Of a stretch of DNA of 64,000 nucleotides, positions 57,236 through 64,000 are shown piece after piece. Every line of letters starts with the position of its first letter. Position 1 is the stretch's first letter. The notes under the pieces were generated by a model. That model made no database searches. It saw nothing but the letters and a program-made list of their open reading frames with translations, and was not told the DNA's origin. The DNA is from Cellulomonas denverensis (lineage in GTDB: Bacteria; Actinomycetota; Actinomycetes; Actinomycetales; Cellulomonadaceae). The translations under genes were made by a program, and so were the position numbers. The stretch covers positions 186,001 to 250,000 of the forward strand of contig NZ_JAAXOX010000001.1 of the NCBI RefSeq assembly GCF_012396125.1, written 5' to 3'.

Positions 57236-59265
57236 GGCCGGGGCGCGAAGAACGACGCCGAACGACCGCGGCCACGCCGGGACCCGGCGGCCACCGGCTC
57301 GGGCACGACCGGGGTCTCCTCCCCGTCCGCCGGGGTGGTCCGCACCGCCCCCGCCCGCTCGGCCTGACCGGGGGTGGTCCGGTCCTCGGCGGGCTCGACC
57401 GGTTCGGCGGGTTCGGGCGTGGCCCGGTCCGTGGCGGGTTCGGACCCGGCCCGGCCCACCGTCGCAGGTCCGGCCTTGGCCCGGCCCGCCGCCGCGGGGT
57501 CGGATGTCGCCCGGTCCGCCGGGGACGGTTCGGATGTCGCCGGCCCCGCCGCGGGTTCGGACGCGCCCCGATCCGCCGCCCCACGCTCGGGCTTGGCCCG
57601 GCCCGCCGCCGCAGGTTCGGCGGCGGACCGCTCCCCGCCGTCGCCGGGCACGGTCCGGTCCGACCCGCTCGCTGCGGCGTCCTCCGGCTCCGCCTCGCCC
57701 TGCCGGTCGCCCTCGGCAGCCTCACCGCCGGCCGGTTCCTCCGCCGCCCCGGCGAAGGCGTAGGTCGCCTCGTACCCGGCCTGCCGCCCCGCCGCGCCGT
57801 CCAGGCTGAGCCCGAGCAGCCGCGCGTTGGCGGCGCGCAGCCGGTCGGCGGACTCCTCCACCGACCCGATCCGGGTGTGCCCGACCGTGGCGGCCAGCAG
57901 CACCCCGTCGGCGTGCCCGCCCAGGATGGTGGCGTCCGCAGCGACCAGCATCGGCGGGGCGTCGATGATCACCACGTCGGCGGCGGCGCGCAGGGCGGTG
58001 ATCAGCCCGTGCACCCGGTCGCTGGCCAGGAAGTCCGCCGGGTCCAGCTCGGTGTGCAGCGCCGGGTGCACCGCCAGGTGCGGGATCGAGGTCGCCTCCG
58101 CCCCGGCCTCCGCCACCGCGTCGGACACCGTGCCCTCCGGGTCCACCGGCAGCAGCGCGTTCAGCCGGGGCTGGCGCAGGTCGCCGGAGAGCACGACCAC
58201 GCTGCGGCCGGACAGCGCCCAGGAGGCGGCCAGGTTCGCCGCGACGAACGACCGGGGTGTGTCCAGGTCGGCGGAGGTCACCACGATCACCGCACTGCCG
58301 GACTCGTTCTCCACCGCGGCCTGGAGCGCGGTGCGCAGTTCCCGGACCGACCGGGTGTAGGCGGTGGCCTCCCGGGTCGCCACCGGCAGCACCGACTCCG
58401 ACTCCCAGGTCCGCAGGGCGGCGGCGGTGCCGGACAGCCGGGCCAGCACCGGGGCGGAGGCGGCGCGGCGAGCGGCTCCGGCGGTGCGGACCCGGGTGTC
58501 CAGGCCGCGGCGCAGCACCGCCAGCGCGATGCCGACCAGCAGGCCGGCCAGGGCGGCGATCGCGTACACCAGGGAGTCGGGCATGCTGATCAGTTGCGCG
58601 CTGACCGCGTTCTGCAGCAGCCCGGCCGGGCTGGCCAGCACGGTGGCCTGCGCCTGCTGGGCGGCCAGGGTCTGGTACTGGTCCATGCTGGCCGCGTACT
58701 GCGCCTCCAGCAGCCCGTCGACCGGAGCGGTGGTGGTGCCGGTGGTACCCGAGGCCGCGGCGGCCGCCGCCCGGGCGGTGGTGATCGACTTCTGCTGCTG
58801 GTCGATGGTGGCGGCCAGCGCGTCCAGCCGCTCCTGCATCCCGGCCAGGTCCTCGTCGAACTGCGCCTGCAGCGCGTCGACATAGGCGGCGGCCATCGCG
58901 TTGGCGGTGTCCACCGTGTCGCCGGGGTCGGTGCCGGTGGCGTCCACCACCACGTCGTTCGGGTTGTCGGTGACGTACTCGGCGGTGGTGGCGGCCGCCA
59001 GGTCACGCCCGTCCGCGCCGCCACCCAGCTGGTCGGCCGCGGCATCGGCGACCTGGTCGGAGGTGACCAGGCTGGGGTCCGCCTCCACCCGGACCCCGGC
59101 CTCCGCCAGGGTCTCCGCATCGACGATGTGCACGGTGGCCTCCGCCGCGTAGCGGGGTTCCTGTCCGGACACGTAGAACCAGGCCCCGGCGCCGGCGGCG
59201 ACCAGGGAGACCAGCACCAGCCACTTGCCGAACCAGATGGTCCGGAGCATCTCCTGCAGGGTCAT
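57232..59265 (-). CDS. Wzz-like chain-length regulator fused to a BY-kinase domain with degenerate P-loop
   Basis: The 677-residue protein has two membrane helices (about 15-33 and 232-252) flanking an extracellular Wzz-type domain, followed by a cytoplasmic kinase-like domain. Walker B is normal (DVVIIDAPPML, near 430) and A' is near-normal (VVVLSGDLRQP, near 355). The Walker A region at 330-339 reads TSADLDTPRS, without the GKS/T lysine. The tail of 170 residues is Ala/Pro/Arg-rich and has no tyrosine cluster. The ATG at 59265 with GAGGAG upstream is firm. It overlaps neighbouring glycosyltransferases on both sides by four bases. It probably controls polymer length or export rather than phosphorylating itself. 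Confidence 0.85.
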   Translation of the reverse strand: MTLQEMLRTIWFGKWLVLVSLVAAGAGAWFYVSGQEPRYAAEATVHIVDAETLAEAGVRVEADPSLVTSDQVADAAADQLGGGADGRDLAAATTAEYVTDNPNDVVVDATGTDPGDTVDTANAMAAAYVDALQAQFDEDLAGMQERLDALAATIDQQQKSITTARAAAAAASGTTGTTTAPVDGLLEAQYAASMDQYQTLAAQQAQATVLASPAGLLQNAVSAQLISMPDSLVYAIAALAGLLVGIALAVLRRGLDTRVRTAGAARRAASAPVLARLSGTAAALRTWESESVLPVATREATAYTRSVRELRTALQAAVENESGSAVIVVTSADLDTPRSFVAANLAASWALSGRSVVVLSGDLRQPRLNALLPVDPEGTVSDAVAEAGAEATSIPHLAVHPALHTELDPADFLASDRVHGLITALRAAADVVIIDAPPMLVAADATILGGHADGVLLAATVGHTRIGSVEESADRLRAANARLLGLSLDGAAGRQAGYEATYAFAGAAEEPAGGEAAEGDRQGEAEPEDAAASGSDRTVPGDGGERSAAEPAAAGRAKPERGAADRGASEPAAGPATSEPSPADRATSDPAAAGRAKAGPATVGRAGSEPATDRATPEPAEPVEPAEDRTTPGQAERAGAVRTTPADGEETPVVPEPVAAGSRRGRGRSASFFAPRP

Positions 59266-60437
59266 CGCGTCTCCTCGGGGTGTTCGGGGGCCGGCGCTGC
59301 GACGACGGCAGGGGTCAGGTCGGGGGTGCGGCCGAGTTCGGCGTCGGCGACCGCGTGCAGCCGCGCGACGAACCGGGGCAGGCCGAAGGTCTCCGCATGG
59401 GCGCGGAGCAGGTCGGCGTCCCATCGCCGGGTCAGGGTCCGGTCGATCGCCTCCGCCACGTCCTCGGCCACCGGGGAGTCGAAGAACTCGCCGGTCACCC
59501 GGTCACGGACGGTGTCCAGGTAGCCGCCGTCGCGCAGCACCACACTCGGGCGGCCGAAGGCGGCGGCCTCCAGCGGCGACAGGCCGTAGTCCTCGTAGGA
59601 GGCGGCGACCAGGGCGGCGCAGTTCCGGTACAGCCAGCGCAGCTGCGGGTCGTCCACCCGCCCGGCGAGCAGCACCCGCGGCAGGTCGGCCACCCGCTGT
59701 GCCAGGGCGGCCCTGGCCGGTCCGTCGCCGACCACCACCAGCCGCGCCCCGGGTGTCCGGCGCACCGCCTCGATCACCACGTCCACGTTCTTGTACGGCA
59801 GCAACCGGGCGACGCAGAGCAGGAAGCCGGGCTCCACCCCGGGTGGCGCCAGCTCCGGGCCGGCGGGCAGCATCGCCGGGGGCGGCGGCAGCACCTCGGC
59901 CTCGATGCCATACACCTCCCGGACCGCGCGGGCGGTGACGGTGGAGTTGGCCAGGTACCGGTCGGCGGTGGCGGCGGCCCGCCGGTCCCAGTCGCGCAGC
60001 CCCGGGGCCAGCACCCCCAGCGCCCGGGCCATCGCCCACTGCTTCGCCCCGCCGTCCCGGCCGAGGTACCGCTCGCCCTGGTACAGCCAGCGCGCCGGGG
60101 CGTGGCAGTAGACCACCTTGCGGCCGGTCACCGGGAAGCCGTGCGCCCAGCCGGTCGAGGAGGCCAGCACCAGCTCGGCGTCGATCGGGGTGCGGTCCAC
60201 CGCCCGGGCGAGCAGCGGCAGCGCCAGCCGGTGCGAGCGGCGCAGGGCGCGGAACTGGTTCAGCCCGGTGGTGCGCAGGTCCAGCCGGCCGAACTCCGGG
60301 AAGGTCCCCTCGGGGTGGTGCAGCGTGGTGAACATCGGCGCCCCGGGGAACGCCCCGGCCATCATCAGCGCCACCCGCTCGGCACCCCCGCGCTGGGTGG
60401 CGTAGTCGTGGGCCAGCGCGATCTCAGCGCCCGCCAT
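59262..60437 (-). CDS. Glycosyltransferase family 4
   Basis: The 391-residue enzyme begins IALAHDYATQRGGAERVALMMAGAFPGAPMFTTL. It has VVYCHAPARWLYQGERYLG and YLANSTVTARAVREVYG. The donor domain has LLCVARLLPYKNVDVVIEAVRR and LVAASYEDYGLSPLEAAAFGRPSVVLRDGGYLDT, the EX7E site. It resembles mannosyltransferases that act early on lipid-linked repeats. The start lies 14 bases inside the sugar-transferase gene, so the genes are coupled. Confidence 0.9.
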   Translation of the reverse strand: MAGAEIALAHDYATQRGGAERVALMMAGAFPGAPMFTTLHHPEGTFPEFGRLDLRTTGLNQFRALRRSHRLALPLLARAVDRTPIDAELVLASSTGWAHGFPVTGRKVVYCHAPARWLYQGERYLGRDGGAKQWAMARALGVLAPGLRDWDRRAAATADRYLANSTVTARAVREVYGIEAEVLPPPPAMLPAGPELAPPGVEPGFLLCVARLLPYKNVDVVIEAVRRTPGARLVVVGDGPARAALAQRVADLPRVLLAGRVDDPQLRWLYRNCAALVAASYEDYGLSPLEAAAFGRPSVVLRDGGYLDTVRDRVTGEFFDSPVAEDVAEAIDRTLTRRWDADLLRAHAETFGLPRFVARLHAVADAELGRTPDLTPAVVAAPAPEHPEETR

Positions 60438-62019
60438 GCCCGCTCACCACCACACCGAGCGTCCGCCACAGGATCATCAGGTCGAAGGCGATCGACCAGT
60501 TCTCCACGTAGCGCAGGTCGAGTTTGACCGCGTCCTCCCAGGCGAGGTCGGCCCGGCCGCTGATCTGCCACAGCCCGGTCAGCCCGGGCTTGACCAGCAG
60601 GCGGCGCCGGGCGGACTCGCGGTACTGCACCACCTCGTGCGGCAGCGGCGGGCGGGGTCCGACCAGCGCCATGTCGCCGCGCACCACGTTGATCAGCTGC
60701 GGCAGCTCGTCCAGGGAGTGCCGGCGCAGGAAGTGCCCGATCCGGGTGATCCGGGGGTCGTGGTCCAGCTTGAACAGCGGGCCGTCGGCCTGGTTGACCG
60801 CGCGCAGCTCGGCCAGCCGCTGTTCGGCATCCACCACCATGCTGCGGAACTTGAGCATGGAGAACTCCTCGCCCTCCTTGCCCACCCGGGTCTGCCGGAA
60901 CAGCACCGGGCCGCGGCTGGTCAGCTTCACCGCCACCGCGATCACCAGCAGCAGCGGGGCCAGCAGCACCAGCCCACCCAGTGCGGCGGCGGTGTCGAAG
61001 GCCCGCTTGGCGACGATCCGGGACCGGCGGGACTCGGCCGCGTTGACGTGGATCAGCGACAGCCCGGCGGTCGGCTCCAGGCTGACCCGCGGGCCGAAGA
61101 CCTCCACGATCCCCGGGGCGACCACCAGCTCGGTCCGGGTGCGCTGCAGGGCCCAGGACAACCGGCGCAGTGCCTGGCCGGACAGCTCGGAGCCGGTGAC
61201 GATCACCACGTCGAACCGGCCGTCCACCGCCACCTGCACCACGTCGGAGACCGTGCCGAGCACCGGCACGTCGATCCCGGGCAGCGGCCCGTCGGAGGAG
61301 GGCAGGCAGACCCCGGCGATCCGGTAGCCGTACTGCGGCAGGCCGCGCAGGTCCTCGACTACCCCGGTGATCGACCCGGCGTCGCCGACCACCAGCGTCC
61401 GGCGCATCGACTCCCCGGCGGCCCGGCGCTTGTGCAGCGCCCGGCGCGCGATGTGCCGGGCCACGATCAGCACCAGCACCACCAGCGGCAGCGCGGCGAA
61501 CACGATGGTCCGCGGGACGTCGACGTCGGCGCCGACCGCCAGCAGCGCCAGGCCGGCGGCGGTGAGCACCCCACCCCGGATCACGGCCTCGAACTCCAGG
61601 TGCCCGTCACCGATCACCTGCCGGTCGTAGCCGCGCTCGACCGCAGCCATCGCGACGAACAGCAGGCCGATCAGCAGCCCCCAGCTGAGCTGGAGCAGGC
61701 TCACGCCGTGCAGCGCGAACAGCAGCAGGGTCGGGATGCCGGTGGCCAGCACCAGGTCCCGGGCCAGGGTCTCGACCTGGTAGCTGGTGTGCTGGCTGCG
61801 CCAGTCGGAGGGCTCGGCGCCGGGCAGCGGGGCGTGGAACGGCTTGTCCGACGCCCAGGACAGGCGGGGGCCGCGGGTGGCCCGGCGCCGGTCGGCAGCC
61901 GTGGCGCCGTCGACCGGCACTCCCCCGGGCGGGGTCTCCACCGCGGTGAACCGGACGGCAGCAGGATCGGCTGCATCGCGCGGGGAGCGCGGCACGTCCG
62001 GATCGTCGAGCAGACTCAT
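60424..62019 (-). CDS. Undecaprenyl-phosphate sugar transferase (initiating enzyme)
   Basis: The 531-residue polyprenyl glycosylphosphotransferase has four or five N-terminal membrane helices (for example LVLATGIPTLLLFALHGVSLLQLSW). A central Rossmann-like region follows, with RRTLVVGDAGSITGVVEDLRGLPQYGYRIAGVCLP. The C-terminal bacterial sugar transferase domain includes KRAFDTAAALGGLVLLAPLLL, FRQTRVGKEGEEFSMLKFRSMVVDAE, RRHSLDELPQLINVVRGDMALVGPRPPLPHE and KPGLTGLWQISGRADLAWEDAVKLD. It loads the first sugar phosphate onto undecaprenyl phosphate. It is the first gene of a four-gene leftward operon. Confidence 0.95.
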   Translation of the reverse strand: MSLLDDPDVPRSPRDAADPAAVRFTAVETPPGGVPVDGATAADRRRATRGPRLSWASDKPFHAPLPGAEPSDWRSQHTSYQVETLARDLVLATGIPTLLLFALHGVSLLQLSWGLLIGLLFVAMAAVERGYDRQVIGDGHLEFEAVIRGGVLTAAGLALLAVGADVDVPRTIVFAALPLVVLVLIVARHIARRALHKRRAAGESMRRTLVVGDAGSITGVVEDLRGLPQYGYRIAGVCLPSSDGPLPGIDVPVLGTVSDVVQVAVDGRFDVVIVTGSELSGQALRRLSWALQRTRTELVVAPGIVEVFGPRVSLEPTAGLSLIHVNAAESRRSRIVAKRAFDTAAALGGLVLLAPLLLVIAVAVKLTSRGPVLFRQTRVGKEGEEFSMLKFRSMVVDAEQRLAELRAVNQADGPLFKLDHDPRITRIGHFLRRHSLDELPQLINVVRGDMALVGPRPPLPHEVVQYRESARRRLLVKPGLTGLWQISGRADLAWEDAVKLDLRYVENWSIAFDLMILWRTLGVVVSGHGGR

Positions 62020-62085
62020 GGGTCCCCCTGTGCCTCGGTGTCGCCGCGAGGCTATATCAGCGGGTTTGTCCCAGTCCGCCCTATC

Positions 62086-62120
62086 TGTCCGTTTTCACCC
62101 CGTTCGCACCCGTTTGGGGG
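62086..62120 (+). promoter_or_regulatory. Polysaccharide-locus shared motif, copy near the initiating transferase
   Basis: TGTCCGTTTTCACCCCGTTC is followed by GCACCCGTTTGGGGG. It differs from the 36958-36992 copy by one inserted base and a few changes. A TTTGTCCCAGTCC stretch lies 20 bases before it, echoing the 36759 copy. It lies in the 109-base gap upstream of the leftward initiating-transferase operon, in the orientation opposite to that gene. Confidence 0.5.
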
Positions 62121-62128
62121 ATCGGCCC

Positions 62129-62593
62129 TCAGTAGACCGACATCGAGTCCAGGACACCGGCCGCGAGGTCGACGATGGCCTCGATCTTCGGCACGTCATC
62201 CAGGACATCCCGCGCGGACAGCGTCGGGGTGTCGACCGCCGGATATTCGAGCTCATTCCGCTGACGACGCATCCGGTCGAACGGGCGCAGCGCCGAACCC
62301 AACGGTGGATCGAGCTGCGCACGCACCGCCTGGTAGACCGCGATGTGGCCGCCCCGAGTGGTGGGTCGGAGCCCCTGGTTGGCCAGGACTGCCCACAGCG
62401 CCTTACGCCCCGCGTCGTACAACACCCCGTATGCACCCTCGGGGTCACCCTCGGCGGTCGCGACAGCGGAGGCCAGGTGCCGTCGCGCCTGTTCGAGCAG
62501 GCGATCGGCGTGCTCACGGCTCGCCGGCACACGTTCCAGGTGTCTGTCAGCGATCAGCGCGTCGATCTCTGCGCGCCCCTTCTCCCACCTCAT
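62129..62593 (-). CDS. HEPN-domain protein, partner of the MNT gene
   Basis: The 154-residue all-helical protein resembles HEPN proteins (HADRLLEQARRHLASAVATAEGDPEGAYGVLYDAGRKAL). The late conserved region reads RMRRQRNELEYP. HEPN ribonucleases carry R-X4-6-H; here the position of the His is occupied by Tyr or Glu, so RNase activity is doubtful. In type VII toxin-antitoxin pairs a MNT partner adenylates a HEPN tyrosine. The ATG overlaps the MNT stop by four bases. Confidence 0.75.
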   Translation of the reverse strand: MRWEKGRAEIDALIADRHLERVPASREHADRLLEQARRHLASAVATAEGDPEGAYGVLYDAGRKALWAVLANQGLRPTTRGGHIAVYQAVRAQLDPPLGSALRPFDRMRRQRNELEYPAVDTPTLSARDVLDDVPKIEAIVDLAAGVLDSMSVY

Positions 62594-63189
62594 GATCGTC
62601 CGGGCTCTCCTTCATGAAGGGGCAACTCGACCCTCGGCCGCGCCCGGACCGTGGCGAGGAACGAGTCATCGCCACTCTCCCAGGTCACGGGACGCACGCG
62701 ACGCACGTTCACCTCCCGCCGCAACACCTGCTCGGCCTGACGCGCCCGGTCGTCGAGCTCGTCCGGGTCGACGTCTCCCACGACGAGGACGTCCACATCC
62801 GCAGGCGAGGGACCGGGCTCTCCGTGGTACCGGGCCGCCCACGACCCATAGAGGTACGCCGCGTCGATCCCGGCGAGCCCTCGCAACACCGAGGTCAGCA
62901 CGGGCAGAGGCCCATAGGTCAGGGCGAGCAGGTCGGTCAGCGGACGCGCGAGCGGGGAGTTCACCTCGGCGCGCACGAGCCTGGACGTGCCGACGCGCCG
63001 ATCGGCCAGCAGGCCGGCTTCGACCAGCCGGGCCACCTCCTGATGCACGGCCTTCACGGATGCGCCGATCGCGTTCGCCGCGTCGGTGATGCTGTACTCG
63101 GCGTCGGGGTGCAGATAGGTCAGCGCGAGCAACTCACCCTGAACCTGCGAACGCAGGATCGGGAGCAGTGCGGGCGGCGGAGTTCGCAT
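62590..63189 (-). CDS. Nucleotidyltransferase with N-terminal winged helix (MNT domain)
   Basis: The protein (199 residues from the ATG at 63189) has an HTH domain (YSITDAANAIGASVKAVHQEVARLVEAGLLADRRVGTSRLVRA). The nucleotidyltransferase motif follows: AYLYGSWAARYHGEPG...ADVDVLVVGD (GS and DXD metal site). It fits MNT antitoxins that AMPylate HEPN partners, here combined with its own DNA-binding domain and so possibly self-regulating. TTG at 63228 gives an alternative longer start. GGAGGA lies 13 bases upstream of the ATG, too far to decide. Confidence 0.75.
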   Translation of the reverse strand: MRTPPPALLPILRSQVQGELLALTYLHPDAEYSITDAANAIGASVKAVHQEVARLVEAGLLADRRVGTSRLVRAEVNSPLARPLTDLLALTYGPLPVLTSVLRGLAGIDAAYLYGSWAARYHGEPGPSPADVDVLVVGDVDPDELDDRARQAEQVLRREVNVRRVRPVTWESGDDSFLATVRARPRVELPLHEGEPGRS

Positions 63190-63192
63190 AAC

Positions 63193-63222
63193 AGGTGAAG
63201 AATCCTCCACGTCATAGGTGAA
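63193..63222 (-). promoter_or_regulatory. Direct repeat, possible operator of the MNT-HEPN genes
   Basis: AGGTGAA occurs at 63193-63199 and at 63216-63222, 23 bases apart, just upstream of the MNT ATG. The MNT protein has a helix-turn-helix, so this is a candidate autoregulatory site. Confidence 0.35.
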
Positions 63223-63261
63223 CGTCAAGGACCCCAGGCGCAGACAAGGCGCCCCTCGACC

Positions 63262-63885
63262 TCATGCCCCCTTGGTGTGGAACCGCAGCTGGGCCTTCTC
63301 CAACCCCTCCGTGACCAGCAGCTCCACCGCGTCCGCCGCGTCGTCCAGCAGGAACGGCAGCTCCTTGCGCTCGCCCGCGGCGAAGTCCCGGAGCACGAAG
63401 TCTGCGGCGTCCTGGCGCCCCGGCGGCCGGCCCACCCCGACCCGGACCCGCAGGTAGTCCTTGGTGCCCAGCGCCTTGCTGGTGTCCCGCAGCCCGTTGT
63501 GGCCGCCCTCGCCGCCGCCGCGCTTGAGCCGCACCGCCCCGAACGGGATGTCCAGCTCGTCGTGCACCATCACCACCCGCTCGGCCGGGATGTCGTAGTA
63601 CCGGGCCAGCGCGGACACCGGGCCGCCCGAGGTGTTCATGAAGGTGCCCGGCTTGGCCAGCACCGCCCGCGGCCCGGGCGCCCCACCGGGCAGCGTGCCG
63701 ATCCGCACCTCCGCGGTCGCGGCCTGCGGTCGCCGGGACAGCAGCCCACCGCCCCGGGTGGAGAACGTGGTCCCCGCCCGCCGGGCCAACTCGTCCAGCA
63801 CCATCTGCCCCACGTTGTGCCGGTTCCCGGCGTACTGCGGCCCGGGGTTGCCCAGACCGACCACCAGCCAGCGGCCCTCGCTCAT
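63262..63885 (-). CDS. pth: Peptidyl-tRNA hydrolase
   Basis: The 207-residue enzyme releases tRNA from prematurely ended peptidyl-tRNA. It begins [30 protein letters not shown], with the catalytic His in RHNVG. Other conserved parts are [76 protein letters not shown]. The ATG at 63885 has GGAGCAG before it, while the frame upstream is unlike coding sequence. It is 33 bases from the MNT gene and in many relatives stands close to mfd. Confidence 0.95.
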   Translation of the reverse strand: MSEGRWLVVGLGNPGPQYAGNRHNVGQMVLDELARRAGTTFSTRGGGLLSRRPQAATAEVRIGTLPGGAPGPRAVLAKPGTFMNTSGGPVSALARYYDIPAERVVMVHDELDIPFGAVRLKRGGGEGGHNGLRDTSKALGTKDYLRVRVGVGRPPGRQDAADFVLRDFAAGERKELPFLLDDAADAVELLVTEGLEKAQLRFHTKGA

Positions 63886-63929
63886 CACTGCTCCGTCGTT
63901 CACGTTCGTCGATCGGGTCCGGACACGCC

Positions 63930-63962
63930 GGACGCCCGGCACCTGCACGGTACCGGGCGTCC
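63930..63962 (-). terminator. Hairpin upstream of pth, probably ending the preceding leftward gene
   Basis: GGACGCCCGG (63930-63939) pairs with CCGGGCGTCC (63953-63962) around a 13-base loop. It is 45 bases before the pth start. A leftward gene (possibly rplY) would end just beyond it, but only its last few codons could be in the window, so I do not call it. Confidence 0.45.
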
Positions 63963-64000
63963 CAGCGTCGTCGGCGCGTCAGCACACGCCGGGGGAGGTC

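Overview
The window is chromosomal DNA of a high-G+C actinobacterium (roughly three quarters G+C by eye). Gene content and order (mfd, a SurA-like lipoprotein, mazG, enolase, an FtsB/DivIC protein, DUF501, ppx) point to the order Micrococcales, in the neighbourhood of Cellulomonas and its relatives. The genus is an inference from gene content, not from a marker gene.

Left part (1-26165) is mostly housekeeping. It opens with a truncated sugar-binding lipoprotein gene and a divergent LacI-type repressor sharing a perfect 12-bp operator. Next come a DUF3467 protein, a HelD-type RNA polymerase recycling ATPase, a PadR/DUF1048/ABC exporter operon under a 20-bp palindrome, a small secreted four-cysteine protein, and a tRNA with anticodon UAA but a short variable loop. 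These are followed by NADH dehydrogenase 2, a second PadR gene with a HAAS-domain membrane protein, a repeat-rich gap (11.1-11.9 kb), ppx, DUF501, FtsB, eno, pntAB, mazG, a lipoprotein, mfd and a divergent Fpg-like gene with an altered active site.

At 26.17-31.04 kb an accessory insert of visibly lower G+C carries one 1313-codon YobI/KAP-like membrane NTPase. It abuts the 3' remnant of a GNAT acetyltransferase gene. The insert separates a family 2 glycosyltransferase (25.1 kb) from the rest of a large surface-polysaccharide locus (31.0-62.0 kb).

The polysaccharide locus contains an initiating polyprenyl-phosphate sugar transferase, about ten glycosyltransferases, a four-gene CDP-sugar cassette, a WbsX-like protein, a Wzt/Wzm-type ABC exporter, a membrane-anchored glycoside hydrolase with a discoidin-like domain, a Wzy-like polymerase/ligase, a chain-length regulator fused to a kinase domain with a degenerate P-loop, a polysaccharide deacetylase, a hexapeptide acyltransferase and an lhgO-like oxidase. 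Most genes overlap by 1-4 bases and are probably translationally coupled. Four of the few intergenic gaps share a TGTCC/TTTTCACCC sequence, suggesting common control. The combination of ABC exporter, Wzy and Wzz without a Wzx flippase is unusual.

The right end (62.1-64 kb) holds a MNT-HEPN nucleotidyltransferase pair and pth. The whole polysaccharide locus therefore sits between pth and mfd, genes that are close together in many relatives.
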